Shown piece after piece: positions 12,930 through 24,486 of a DNA stretch of 64,000 nucleotides; position 1 is the stretch's first letter; the number at the start of each line of letters is the position of its first letter. Position numbers and translations under genes: made by a program. A model generated the notes under the pieces. It saw only the letters and a program-made list of their open reading frames with translations. It made no database searches and was not told the DNA's origin. Where the stretch lies: contig NC_045129.1 of NCBI RefSeq assembly GCF_007655135.1, positions 12,090,001 to 12,154,000 of the forward strand. Reading direction: 5' to 3'. The stretch comes from Punica granatum (taxonomy: Eukaryota; Streptophyta; Magnoliopsida; Myrtales; Lythraceae).

Positions 12930-13455
12930 ACAATGTTTTGGTTTGGATGAGTGATCCAACTCAATTTAATTTTGTACAATGATAAATGTTGATAAATATA
13001 TTGATGTGAAAGAGTATATATATGTATGTATATATAAATGTGAAACTAGATGGACAAGTTATTAAATTGATTATAAAAAGTAGATGATAAATTTATTACA
13101 AAAAAATTAATTATAAAAAATGATAGGAAAAAATATGAGCGAGAATTTTTTTTTCGGTGTGAATCGTGATATCCGGAAGTCCAATTGTGTCCCAACTAAT
13201 CCAGTCGAGCCGGATCAGCTCACTAAGCGGTAAAGCTCTACCATAATGAATTTTATGTATTCACAAGGACTTGAACCCCAGACTTTGCTTAAGCGAAACA
13301 AGTATCAAACTGTTTGAATCAATCCACGTTGGTTGAGTGAGAAATTGTTATTAAATGATAGCAAAAGACAAAACAATAATGATTATATTATTGAATTTGA
13401 TGAATAATAGAGTTGAATTGAGTTGAGTATAATTACTATTTGAAATAATTGATAT
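12930..13455. mobile_element. AT-rich TIR MITE (family B), interrupted by a SINE
   Basis: Begins with a TTTGGTTTGGATGAGTGATCC end and shares ordered blocks (GATCCAACTCAATTTAATTTTGTACAATG, TGTTGATAAAT, a run of TATATATGTATG, ATTGTTATTAAATGA) with the element at 13544-13846. A SINE splits it at 13146-13333. No transposase. Confidence 0.55.
13146..13333 (-). mobile_element. SINE (family S), copy 2, nested in a MITE
   Basis: Read on the minus strand it starts AACCAACGTGGATTGATTCAAA, has the B-box-like GGGGTTCAAGTCC, and ends CACCGAAAAAAAA. TGAGCGAGAA (13136-13145) and TGAGTGAGAA (13334-13343) are the target duplication. This is the most complete member of the family and is useful as its reference. 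Confidence 0.75.
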
Positions 13456-13543
13456 AGATATAATTGAACCTAATGGCAAAATTAATTACTTATGTGCAAA
13501 AATTATAAACTATTGATTGTTAGTAAATAATCTAAAATTTTAA

Positions 13544-13846
13544 GCTTGCATTTGGTTTTTGAGTTGGATCATGATCTAACTTAACTTGATTTTGTATAAT
13601 GACTGTAAGTGTTGACAAATACATGGATGGATGAGAATATCTACATGTATGTATATATAGATGCAAAAGTATATGAGAATTTTATTATTAAAAAATTGAT
13701 TATAAAAATGGTTAGGAAAAAATATCAATAGAAAATTGTTATTAAATGAAGAAAAAAACAAATCAGTAATGATTGCAATGTTAAATTTGGGAGAAAATAT
13801 AATTAAGTTGAGTAAAGTAAAATTTTTTAGTTGAAAGCCAAACAAG
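13544..13846. mobile_element. AT-rich TIR MITE (family B), intact copy
   Basis: Left end CTTGCATTTGGTTTTTGAG and right end GAAAGCCAAACAAGG form an imperfect terminal inverted repeat. The interior matches 12930-13455 block by block without the SINE. About 300 bp, no coding capacity. Confidence 0.6.
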
Positions 13847-14360
13847 GATTATACTAATTTAAATGTCACATGTATTTTTTCTCTGCCAATCTTAATTTAA
13901 ATTTCCAATAAATAAGACCTAAGTGGCTATGCTAATTTTAAGTGGACGAACTTTACTTGCAATGAAAGATTCAAAGTCGTTAAAAGCATCTAGCGACTAT
14001 GGCCAAATCAATGCTTAAGTGAAAACTAGTCTCAATCAATAGGCTGACACAATCTTAAGCTAAAAGAATTTGTACAGACATCTTAAATTGGTGACCAATT
14101 GAAATAGCTTTTTTATACTTAAATAAGAATTATAGCAAATTAATATGTTAAAAAATATATAATTTTTAAAAATGGATTCTCGCGGTGGAAAAATCTACCC
14201 TACTCACTCCCTCAAGCTTAGATGATGGGACAAATTTCTTAGTGTTGTATTAATTAATGGTCTAAAATTAGAAATACTAGATCCTCGTAAAAGGTATGCT
14301 TAATTGTCATCCTAATATCACATGCATTAAATTTCCCCTGCATATCAATATTACAATTCA

Positions 14361-14385
14361 CTAGGTCTTTTAGCCCGTGCGTTAC
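14361..14385 (-). mobile_element. Helitron-type 3' end (minus strand), degenerate
   Basis: On the minus strand GTAACGCACGGGC is followed by TAAAAGACCTAG and then T, the CTRR-T terminus expected of a Helitron. The hairpin arms are imperfect. The 5' boundary was not found; a Helitron-like 5' phrase (ACTACTATATTGGAGAAAG) at about 14550 points the other way. Confidence 0.4.
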
Positions 14386-14649
14386 ATTGAATTTTTACTA
14401 AAAATATAATTGCATTTACCTAATTCAAATTTTAATTATTTTTAACTAAATTTCAAAATTTTCATAAAGAATTTTTCTTTTTTCTATTGTATATTATATC
14501 TAATAAATATACCAAATATCTTAAGAAATTTTGATTAATTCATATATTACTACTATATTGGAGAAAGAGTAGCGGTGTAACTTTTTCAAAATTATCATTT
14601 TTCCAATAAAAAATAGTATGCCATAAATTTTGATGATGATTTTGTAATT

Positions 14650-14790
14650 ATTATAAATTTTAAGGATATATTAAAGTTAAGAATTTCACGTCCAAATATG
14701 TTTATGTTATATCAAAAAAATATTATAAATTTTAAGGATATATTAAAGTTAAGACATTTCACGTCTAAATATATTTATGTTATATCAAAA
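14650..14790. repeat. Direct repeat, period about 72 bp
   Basis: ATTATAAATTTTAAGGATAT at 14650 recurs at 14722. Both copies continue with TTAAAGTTAAG, TTTCACGTC and TTTATGTTATATCAAAAAA. Two nearly identical tandem copies in non-coding DNA. Confidence 0.8.
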
Positions 14791-15033
14791 AATTATTATT
14801 ATTTATTTATACACTCTTAATTTATATACATTTATTAATTTAATCCTAACCGTATACATATTTACAATCATGCCACTATTTATTACATTGTACTCAACTT
14901 TATATAATATGTAGATGCTGCTCTAAGTAATTAAAAAGATACTCTACCGAGAAAAAAAAGTAATTAAAAGGATAGTTATGAGGATTTAGCGAAAGTTGTC
15001 TACAATACCTACGTCATCTTGAGGATTCCAATG

Positions 15034-15296
15034 CTCCGTTTGTTTTCAAAGTCGTGATTTAAGATTTTAACTTTAACTTTAACTCAAAACACTACACAAC
15101 AAAACACACATTTCAAAAGTCAAATTGGTGGGCCCCATATATTATTAAAATACAATCCCATTATAATTAATTATCTATACCTTCCATTCATTTCATATTT
15201 CAAAAGTCAAACTGGTGGGCCCCATATATTTTTGTCTTCTTCTACAATCACAATCACAATCACAAATTCGTGACTTTAACTCCGAAAACAAACGCA
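15034..15296. mobile_element. hAT-like MITE, family A copy 2
   Basis: Left end CTCCGTTTGTTTTC and right end GAAAACAAACGCA are inverted, and the inversion continues as GTCGTGATTT/AAATTCGTGAC. The interior contains a direct repeat of TTTCAAAAGTCAAA.TGGTGGGCCCCATATA (about 15111 and 15201). It shares its core with the element at 6534-6802. Confidence 0.65.
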
Positions 15297-18200
15297 TTGC
15301 AAGAGTCTCAAGTTCTTGGTTTGTGAATAAAAACAAAAATTACGATTGAGAGAGATTTATTCTTCAGTGAATCGACTCGGATCAAACCTAAATTAGGTCC
15401 ATTAGGCTTTTGAGTGTTAGGTGGTGCATGCAAAATAAAAGAATCTACGGAAAATATTAGTTTAGTATTATTCATCCACTTTGAATGAGTAACAATAAAT
15501 TAAAATGCTTATAAGTGAAATTGTAGGGCCGTTGTGGGGTTCGTTTTTCACTTTTAGGCATTCTGATTGGTGTTACACAGTCAAGTAGTTGAGTAATAGT
15601 CGTCGAATATTTACTCATAATCTACATTGGGTATGCATTAAGTGGATATACATTATCTTCATTTTAAGAATTTTAAATCTATTGAAAGTACTGTATATCC
15701 AAGACAAGTGGATGCTTACTTATTGGCAAATGGTTATGATATCTCGAGATTTTATACATTTCTAAGGTGGAGGTTTACTACTTATTAAATGATTGTGATA
15801 TCGCTCTCAACTTGATACCAAATAAATTTTGGATTCCATCTTTATCAGGTTTGTGTTTGATTTTTTTGTCGGGGGTCGAGGGAACTTGTGGGTGGGGATT
15901 TTTATGGGGAAGTGCGGTGGACAAGTGGGCACGCTTTCTCAGAAGGGTTGGGCTGGAATTGGCATATATAGATGCAGTGTATGTGTATGCTTAGAGAGAA
16001 AGGAAGCATTTCATGCAATATATGTCACGTGGTGTCATTGATCAATAGTTTTCTTCCTTTTTGGAACGAAGAGATTAACATTGTTATGCCTCGTTGCGGC
16101 GCGATTGCATACATCGCACAACAATTTCTTGTAGCTTGATAGGAAAAAAATATTTAAGGCGTGTTACTCATCAGTTTATAAATAAGAAATACATGACATA
16201 TTTAAAGAGCGTGTGAAAAGTTGAAGGTAAAGTGATATTGCACTTTGTATCTAAGTAAAATACATAAAGTAGTAAACTACACATATTTTTAATAAATTAC
16301 ACATGGTTAAGAAATTAATTAGGATAAATTATTTAAATTTGAAACAGATTACACGGATTTCGAATTTTTTTATAATAATAAATTATGTGAACTTATCGTA
16401 TTCTTAATAAAATATTTTAGTAATTATATCATTACCTTTTAATTTACATAAGATCCTCATGAGCTTATTATAATAAAACATAAATCCTAACATCTAATAA
16501 ATAGACAATGATAATTTTATAACAAGTATCAAATTTGAAATATCTTAATTATCAAATAAAAACATGTTGATATTTTTTCACTTTTATCGGTTGTAACTAT
16601 ATAACCCCTTTTGGTTATTATGACGTAAAATTTCCTTACGTGCAGAGATATTTTCGCTTAGATTAGTCAAGTGTTTGGGTTTCCCTTTCTAGAAGTAAAG
16701 AAGGCGGCGACAAGAAAAGGAGATTCATGATTCATCCATTGTATGCTTCTCTCTTTGCACCAATGGGAAAAATAGATTGTTTTCTATTGCTCAGAGTCAT
16801 CTCTCCAGAATATTCCGGATGCCATTTACGAGGCAAAATTTAGAAACAGCTGATTGATTTATAGATCAATCCAATAAAAATAGTTGTATCATTCTAAACT
16901 AGTCCCATGATCATCTCTAGTTACCCACACAGGATAAAAAGAAAGAAGTATTAACTTATTAAGTGGTGAAAATCAAACGGATAATCTTCATTATTATGTG
17001 CTGCGAAGTTGTCCGGTGCCCGAGAAAATAAAGGAAAATATATAATTGTGAATGCATTGAAGATAAAATTTAATAACAGTTGAGGCAAAGACACAATGAG
17101 GTTGGGGAATAAAAACAAAAGCAGCACTGAATTGCTGGCGTCAACTTCATTGAAGCCCAGCCGCAATCGACGCACATCTATTGTATTTATACTTGGTAAT
17201 GTTGTCAAGCCTCGGTGCGGCTCAAAAAATTGTGTCGTAAATAATACATATATTAATTATAAAATGTCATTAAATAAATATTAAATTAAATAATAATTTC
17301 GAGTACCGCATCTATATGGTACAAACTCTATTTATTTTCTCTCAATTATCTCACTTTAAGTTTCTAACTGCTTTTGTAAAAAAAACTTTTGAATTTTGTC
17401 ACATTGGGTCTTTCATTATTTTTTTTTTAGTGTGGATCAGATAGTATCCGAAAGTCCAACACCTTTTTCTTCTACTTATCAATTATTTTTCAAATTTCTC
17501 CTTATAATTTATATAAATATTATTAAGTTTAAAAAAATTAAACTTATGTTTACTACAACTGTTCATGTTTATGATATGATTGCGTTAGTTTATACAATCG
17601 ACTGAAGTCATCTTGCATTTTACCAAAAAAAAAGGACAATTTTAAGGTCTCATTGGCTATACCCTTTTAGTGGATTGATCTGTCACGAATATGGATTAGT
17701 CGGGTCTTATTGGCTTTCGTACCAGGTGATGCACATCGAAAAGAGCAGCTTCTTTATAGTCAAATAAAAAAAATTAAAAGAATTATATTTATATTTCCTC
17801 TTGTTTTATGATAAAAAGATGATAACCAATATCATATTATTATTTAGGTGCATATAGATGGAAATAGTAAATGATAAATACATAATTAACTTACGACATA
17901 TATGGTACGTGGTTATTATATTATTATTTATGATAGCATCTCATTGGATTTGTATCTTCGACGAGTGGGTTGCTTCTCATTGTTGATCATTCATGCTATA
18001 ACATCAACTTGGTTTAGTCATATTAACTTTATTATATATATATTCTTCTCGAGGACTCTATTGCTCGCTCAATGATTCACGTGCTATTTATTTACTATTC
18101 CAAAATATCTTTTATCTTAGGAAATTTTTACACTTACATATATAAGCGGTCAATCTTAACGAACTATCCATTTGCATTATAAGTTTAACTTATTTCTCTA

Positions 18201-18340
18201 GTTTATTGTCATTTTGATAACTTTATATTATCTAGATCACTTGAAGATACATTTATATTAAGAAATATTTTCAATATTATTATGATGGAAAAGATTACTA
18301 ATTAAAATAGCATACACCAATGTTCAGTCAAGGATTGAGA
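15297..18340. other. Gene-free AT-rich region
   Basis: No gene is recognised. Fragments near 15340-15430 and 17636-17740 (GATTAGTCGGGTCTTATTGGCTTTCGTA) resemble the 3' half of SINE family S. A GC-richer patch at 15850-15970 is open in two frames but shows no domain. The rest is low-complexity AT-rich DNA. Confidence 0.5.
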
Positions 18341-18346
18341 ATCTTA

Positions 18347-18373
18347 TTAGCTTTTTGTCCCGTGCGTTGCACG
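18347..18373 (-). mobile_element. Helitron-type 3' end (minus strand)
   Basis: On the minus strand the hairpin CGTGCAACGCACG (perfect 5-bp arms, loop AAC) is followed by GGACAAAAAG, CTAA and T, matching the Helitron 3' rule: hairpin, about 10 bases, CTRR, host T. The element body would extend to higher coordinates; its 5' end is not resolved. The foldback element at 18674-19101 would lie inside it. Confidence 0.55.
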
Positions 18374-18673
18374 AATTCATTCTATATATCTCTTGATCAT
18401 TTCCTAAATGTAATTGTTTATATTTTGAAATACCAATTTTTTATAAAATAATAATATTTTTGTAATTATTAATTTCAAATAATAATCTTCAATATTTTTA
18501 TTAATATTAGAGGATGTTAAATAGTCAAATAAAAATTTGCAAATAATTGTCTTAATTAATATGCATCTTATCTTAATTATGATACACATTTTCACATTCA
18601 TTTAATTTAAATTACAATATAAACTTGTTTTAATCTTAACAAGGAAAGTTGCTCATGACATACTTATTTTTAA

Positions 18674-19101
18674 GGGAAAATTACACTGGTGGTCCAAAAA
18701 ATTTTAATAATGTATCAGATTGGTCCAAAAAGTTTTTTTTTGCTACTTGATGGTACAAAATGTTTCAAAGTTGTAGCATAATAATTCAAACCGTCATCTC
18801 GCCATTGATGCCGTCAAGCCGACGCTGATGGTGCAAAATCGATTTTTGTGGGACGTTACATGATGATGCAAAATGTTTTGAAGTTGTAACTTAATAGTAT
18901 AAAATGTTTTACGTAAGTTACATAATAGTGTAAAATTTACAGTCTTGTAAATGACGGTTTGACGGCGTCAATGGCGAGATGACGGTTTGTACTATCATGT
19001 TATAACTTTGAAACATTTTGTACCATCAAGTAACAAAAAAAACTTTTCGGACCAACCTGATACATTATTAAAATTTTTTGGATCACCAATGTAATTAACC
19101 C
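18674..19101. mobile_element. Mutator-like foldback MITE with exact 9-bp TSD
   Basis: TATTTTTAA at 18665-18673 and at 19102-19110 is an exact 9-bp target duplication, the length typical of Mutator-like elements. The 428-bp element begins GGGAAAATTACACTGGTGG and ends with the inverse (CCACCAATGTAATTAACCC-like). The terminal inverted repeats run for roughly 150 bp per arm with few mismatches, including CAAACCGTCATCTCGCCATTG and its complement. The centre holds diverged repeats of CAAAATGTTTTGAAGTTG. No transposase; the element must have been mobilised in trans. Confidence 0.85.
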
Positions 19102-19110
19102 TATTTTTAA

Positions 19111-20230
19111 ATATTATTTTTATTGAATTATGATCATAAGTTCACAGTGGTGTGTTGCAAATTTTTTCTTTTAGGGAATCATAAGTTGATATAATTAGTT
19201 GCCTATAATATTTTTCTTTTTAGAAGTTTTATATGTTATTAATTTATTTTTTATGGTGTTTTTATCCTTTGAGCTGGATATGTTTGTTTTAATTCATTTA
19301 TGTATCATTTCTAATAGCAATCATTCAAATTTTTGAAACGCATAAATAGTTTAGCTAATAATCTCAATTATTATGTCTATTAAATGGATGTTTTATAAAT
19401 ATTCAGACAAACCTTGATTTTACATTTTAAAATATAAAATTTTAAGACATTCGCATTTTAAAATTTCCATTTTTACATTTTACACTACATAGGTTCATAA
19501 AATGTAAAAATTTTAATCTTATGATCCTCCAATAGTAATTATTTGTAAATATAATAATATACAAATACATTATTTTAAAAATAATAATAGTATTTATTAG
19601 GGGAATTAATTTTATGCATAATTAGTTTATTAATATATGTTTACATATGGATGGACAATTTTAACCTTACTTAATATAACCCTATTTAATGCAAAAATGT
19701 AGTTTTTTAGTATATATATCTATCTATATATAAGTAAAATTAACTTGGCTACATAATAAATTAGTTTGGATGCATAATAAATGCAATAAAATGTACTTGA
19801 ATCTCTTACTAACTACAATTAAAATAAAATTTAAAAAATTAAAAAATAAAATTAAAAGCATAGAATAAAAAAAATGACATAAAACATTAAATGAGAACCG
19901 AGTTTCAAACTACAATTGGAACAAAAAAATCTACCTTTGGTATTTAGCAAAACTGACCATGCTAATTCCTAAAAAAAATGCGTCATATTGACTTATAATA
20001 ATAAATAAAAATTTCGTACACACAACAGTCGATGCTATAAACTTATGGTCTTAAATAGAATAAAAAAAATACTTAAAATAAGGATTTTATAAATATTATT
20101 TAAAAGGACAAAAAAATTATGTTGTAATTTCTAAATTATATATAAAAGATAAGTGTATATAAATAATTAACTTAACGTGATGCATATTAATTAAAGCGAT
20201 TTGTAACAAATTATCATTGAACTATTTAAA
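19111..20230. other. AT-rich intergenic DNA
   Basis: No gene or clear element boundary is seen. Poly-A/T runs and short TATC repeats (about 19710-19735) occur. Confidence 0.4.
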
Positions 20231-20233
20231 TTA

Positions 20234-20345
20234 GGCAAATTTGCATCGTACAATACGATATTTTGATATTTTTCACAGCATAGCATATATTGTGGCCATT
20301 TCACAATATAACACTATATTTTGAAAATTTTTCACCACACAGCAC
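20234..20345 (+). mobile_element. Solitary TIR fragment of the 21579-22573 element family
   Basis: Phrases such as ATTTTGATATTTTTCACAGCATAGCATATAT and TTTTTCACCACACAGCA match the terminal regions of the element at 21579-22573. No partner terminus was found nearby, so this is a fragment. GCTCGATTTTTGGCC follows at about 20385, also as in the larger element. Confidence 0.5.
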
Positions 20346-20399
20346 AACGTTAACTTTCAAATGGTGGACGGAAAGCTAGTGTTGCTCGATTTTTGGCCT

Positions 20400-20510
20400 T
20401 CTCATGCATATGTGATCAAAGACACTCCGGTGGCTCTAAGGGATTTCGAACCCGAGATTAGGTGGATACATGAGTTCCTCTTTAAACATTAAGCTAAACC
20501 GCTTGGAATT
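20400..20510 (-). mobile_element. tRNA-derived SINE-like fragment
   Basis: On the minus strand a tRNA-like head is visible: CGGTTTAGCTTAATG (A-box region) and, about 40 bases on, GGGTTCGAAATCCC (canonical B box). No complete tRNA cloverleaf could be folded by eye, so a SINE or tRNA relic is more likely than a functional tRNA gene. Confidence 0.45.
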
Positions 20511-20896
20511 ATAATTACAATAAACTTATATATCATGAAAAAGTGCAACAATAGCATAAATTAGGTAATTATATATTTTACAAGCGTTATATGCATAATA
20601 ATTATTATACAAATCATCCCTTATTATTTCGGATGGACGCACTTGACACTGACCCATACATACCCATCGTAAAGATTCTTCCAAGATTTCTCATCATAGT
20701 ACGTAAATCCAAATGTCAGAACAAATGGACAAATTTTTTTGACATGTTTTGCATGTAATTTCTAAAATAATAAGATCAAATTGACATGTGAAGTTTCTTT
20801 GGCTCTGCATGCTTGAATATACATATACATGCAGAGGGAACCAAAGGGGTCTCACATGGACGATTCTCCAAAACAACATGCCCTTGTGGCTGCCCC

Positions 20897-20954
20897 GCGA
20901 TGCTGCCACTTGGCATAATTTTTTTGCGATGCTGCCACTTGGCATAATTTTTTT
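20897..20954. repeat. Tandem duplication of a 29-bp unit
   Basis: GCGATGCTGCCACTTGGCAT followed by AATTTTTTT occurs at 20897 and again at 20926, back to back and identical except for the T-run length. Confidence 0.9.
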
Positions 20955-21578
20955 TCCTTCGATTACGGAAAAAGCTCATAAGTCTAGCAAATGAAAAAAG
21001 AAAATGAAAAATAAAAGAGTAAAGAATAGTCTCATGAGCTAATAAAAGGCGAATTAAAAATTCTTTCGATTCATTGAATGAGAGCACAAGTCGCGCATTA
21101 CATTCCATTTCTCAAACGAAAGCTACCTGTATGTTGCATGGGCTTGACATAAGTATTAGCTGGAAAAATGTATGTACACCAACAGGCAATTATATATACG
21201 TATATGTATACGTATGTATGATAGATTCGTTTATACTGCAAGATCGAACATGAACATGAACATGAACAAGGTTTTCCTCTTCCGATCCAGAAAAGAAGAA
21301 AACCAGACGCCTGCCTATGTACAGCTGAGCTGACAGAATCCTTGCGTCTTTGTCGGCCTGCGTGCATTGCACCTTCCCCTCTCCGCCGCACGTTATTCGT
21401 TTATTTATGTAGAATTATTAATAAAAAATTTGTTTTGTTTTCTGGCCAGGATGATAAATGGAATAGATAGATTAGATTGTTTCCGAGGTTGTGTTTTTGT
21501 CTTTTCTCGGATGAGAAAGAACGTACCACGGCCAGGAAAACTTCTATCAGAAGTTTCTTTATTTTATTTTATTTTTAC

Positions 21579-22573
21579 GGAAAAATTACACATTACGGCT
21601 CCATATTTTGACATTTATATTATATATCGCGATCATTGTACAGCATAGCACGAAATTTTACGAACTTTTCAACCACACAGCATGACGTGACTCGATTTTT
21701 GGCCCTCTCGTGCATACCTGATCAAATGTGGGACCCATTCCCATCTCTCCCACCTCCATCCCTCCACTAATAAACGGCTTCAGGGTTTATATCCTCCCCC
21801 ATTCCATTCTTCCCCTGCATCAAAGAAAAAACAGAGGGTAATGGGTTAAGTGTTTTGCTCCTCTTCTTCTGCAACTGGTACGTAGTTATCCCAATTCATT
21901 CTTCTGTGTAATTGTGCTGAAGTGGAAGGTTCATTTGGCATAGAGATTTTTTTTTTTTTTTTTTTTGCAGAGTTGGATTTGTGTTGGAGAAATGACATCG
22001 AGTGGGTCGATTGAAATGGGGGAAGCTTGTGCGACATCATCCAATGTCTCTCGAGCTTATATTCTTTCTCGAACAAGGGACCAGCCTTTCTCCCTTTCCC
22101 GAGCAGGGGAACACTCCTTTACAAGCTTTCTCCGAGGTTGTCCCACCTGCATGCCTCCCAAAGCAACAATTTCTTTTATGCAGATTCTCAACTCTAACAT
22201 AGTACAAAACATGGAAAAAATAAATATGGACCACCTCTGGACTGATAAGCTTTTCCCGATTCTCCAAACTGCCGCACTATGGACTCCCAATGCTCCCTTT
22301 GGCTCCAACAATTCACTCCCTTCAACGATCGGAAGCTTTTCCAGAGTCATGCAGTTCGATTTTTAATCTAGGGTTATACAGTGGAGCTGGGGACAAGAGG
22401 GAATATGGAGAGAGGATGGAAATAGAGGAGAGGGAACCACAGAGAGGGAAATGAGAAGAAGTGGGAAAAGCTACGTCTCTGGTTAAATTTTTTTTTCAAA
22501 ATATCTTGTAATCACGATATATGCGATGTGGTGAAAAATGTCGAAATATCATGCTGTATGGTGTAATTTTTCC
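21579..22573. mobile_element. Non-autonomous TIR element, possibly carrying captured sequence
   Basis: Left end GGAAAAATTACACATTACGG and ATTTTGACATTTATA; right end, read inverted, GGAAAAATTACACCATACAGC and ATTTCGACATTTTTC. The inverted repeats are about 70 bp with mismatches. The interior (about 21730-22480) is less AT-rich and open on both strands (for example 22057-22350 on minus, 97 codons), unlike its surroundings, which suggests captured genic sequence. No homology is recognised, and no exact target duplication was found at the edges. Confidence 0.55.
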
Positions 22574-22574
22574 T

Positions 22575-22755
22575 TCTTTTTTTGAATTGCCTCAATTGTA
22601 TCCGGAATATGTACGATCCGATTAATTTCGGTTCAAGCGAAGTCAATTCACCGAGATGTAAAACTCTCTTTACATGATTTTTTTTTATTCGTAAAACTGA
22701 AACTCAAAATCTTAATTAAAGAGAACAGATGCCGAACCACTAAAATTAATCCATA
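22575..22755 (-). mobile_element. SINE (family S), diverged copy
   Basis: On the minus strand it reads TATGGATTAATTTTAGTGGTTCGGC, GAGTTTCAGTTTTACGAAT, then TTTACATCTCGGTGAATTGAC and CCGGATAC, following the block order of the SINE at 13146-13333. Ends are eroded. Confidence 0.5.
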
Positions 22756-22989
22756 TTAATTTATTTATCCTTTTTTTTTTTTTTATAAAGTTTAGATTAA
22801 GTTAACTATTGTCATTTCCATCTTTGCTTGATCCTCAATCCAAAGATCTAGCTTAGTCTTAAATCCCCAGAGGATCGAGTTCAGTGGAGGAGGCCTCAAG
22901 CCAGATCAGATCTCTCTTTTATTTTGGGCATATTTGGTTTCAATAAAAGGGCAGCTTCCGAAGCACTTTGTCTAAGCGGAGGGTGCAAT

Positions 22990-23560
22990 TAATCAACTAT
23001 GTGTCGTTTGCTATCGATGTTCTTATGTTTATATTGCCAAAGAAGGTGATCAAAATGGTGCAATCAACGACGTAGGGCTTTCTTATGGGGCTGGAAAGGA
23101 GAAGTTAAGAGGCAAGAGCAAAGGTGAAATGGAGAGTACTATATGTCTTCCTAAGTTGTGATGGGGGATTAGGAATTAGAGATTTAGAGAGTTGGAGCAT
23201 AGGTGGGCATGCTTAAGCACATATGGCTTTTGTTGATGAATGCAGGGCCGTATGCGCGCTTATCTGATCAAGAATAGATGTTTTTGGTCATTAAAGATCG
23301 CCGGGAATTGCTCTTCGAGTTGGAGGAAATTTATCTTAATCTTTTATGGACTTTGGATACGGCAAGAGAGGAACTCGCGAATTTTCAAGGAGGCAGCTGC
23401 ACCGATTTTTGCTTTGTTTAAGAAAAATTATAAATAGCGTTGCTGATACGGTTCGAGTTTTTCCTAGAGTTAGCTACAAATTAGTTAGTTCTACTTTTGC
23501 TAGTAAATTGCGGCCTGCGCTCCATTCATAATTTTGTTGCCTAGTTTTGTTGAGGTTTGA
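22990..23560 (+). pseudogene. LINE (L1-type) reverse-transcriptase relic
   Basis: Translation in shifting frames gives the region after the plant L1 RT domain: a FLxGWKGE..R.EQR..W segment, CDGGLGIRDLESWSIGG, and NRCFWSLK (zf-RVT approach), then WIRQERNSRIF. Stop codons and frameshifts interrupt it at several points (for example near 23080 and 23200), so no protein is made. No 5' ORF or poly-A end could be delimited. Confidence 0.65.
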
Positions 23561-24486
23561 TGGGATTGAACAATAATTTCGGCATAAGATGTCGGTCGGT
23601 CTTGTTCATAGCTCGTGGGCTTAAGACTAGACGTACCACGGAACGTTCTCTTTTTTGAGTCAAGATTCAGGTTCTCACGGTAACAGATATTTCGCATCAT
23701 CGATCTCTAGGAAGTACGTGCACCGTTAATCGGGGGTATTCAATGCTAGTGTCAAACTTGTTTAGGAAGCGCTTGACTCATCTTGTTGGCGTTATTGCCA
23801 TTATTTTATGAAATGGGAGAAAGACATGGATCACCTTTGTCATATAGGTTTGGCTTACGCAAAGGTGCGGCGCTCCTCGCCTTTCTTTCCGTGTTTGATC
23901 GAAAATAAATGCATAAAGTCCGCAGTCGGCTTTATTACCCGAGACCAATGACCGGACCTGAGGAGATAAGTTATAATAATCATAACAAGGCACGTTAAAG
24001 CCCTTGATCATATTACAGATTTCACAGGCACATCCATATCTTACACCACATACAAGGACTCTCTGCTATTACATCACTAAAACCGAAGGAATATACTAAT
24101 TCCACGGCATGAATACCCAAAACAGGCTGAATTCAGCCCCCCTGGCTATTGTAATTTCCTGGAATGAAGCAGGGCGGTTCTCTAATGTGGATTGGAAGCC
24201 GACTCAGAATTGAGCAGGCGGCACCAATGGAGTCGATCGAATGATCCATGTTCCTTGATGTCAGCTCTTCCCTCTTCAGCTGTTTCTAGTGAATGTACCG
24301 TAATCCTTCTGAGGGGCCAAAATCCACACGCTTCTCACACATCGACAGCGCAAATATGAGCCACCTGGAAAGTCCAAAAATATCCTCATACCAATCACAA
24401 TCATGCGTTTCTAGCCGCAAAAAAATCTCCTCATATTTAAGCAAGGAGAATCTTGTATGTGTCTATAAGATCGATCCACAATTACC

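Noticed and set aside
15767..16041. Overlapping 70-75 codon frames on plus
   Set aside because: Two frames open over the same GC-richer patch, no homology recognised, no splice context; likely chance or transposon debris.
20430..20480. Possible functional tRNA gene (perfect B box on minus)
   Set aside because: Acceptor and D stems do not pair by eye and the A box is poor; a SINE or tRNA relic explains it better.
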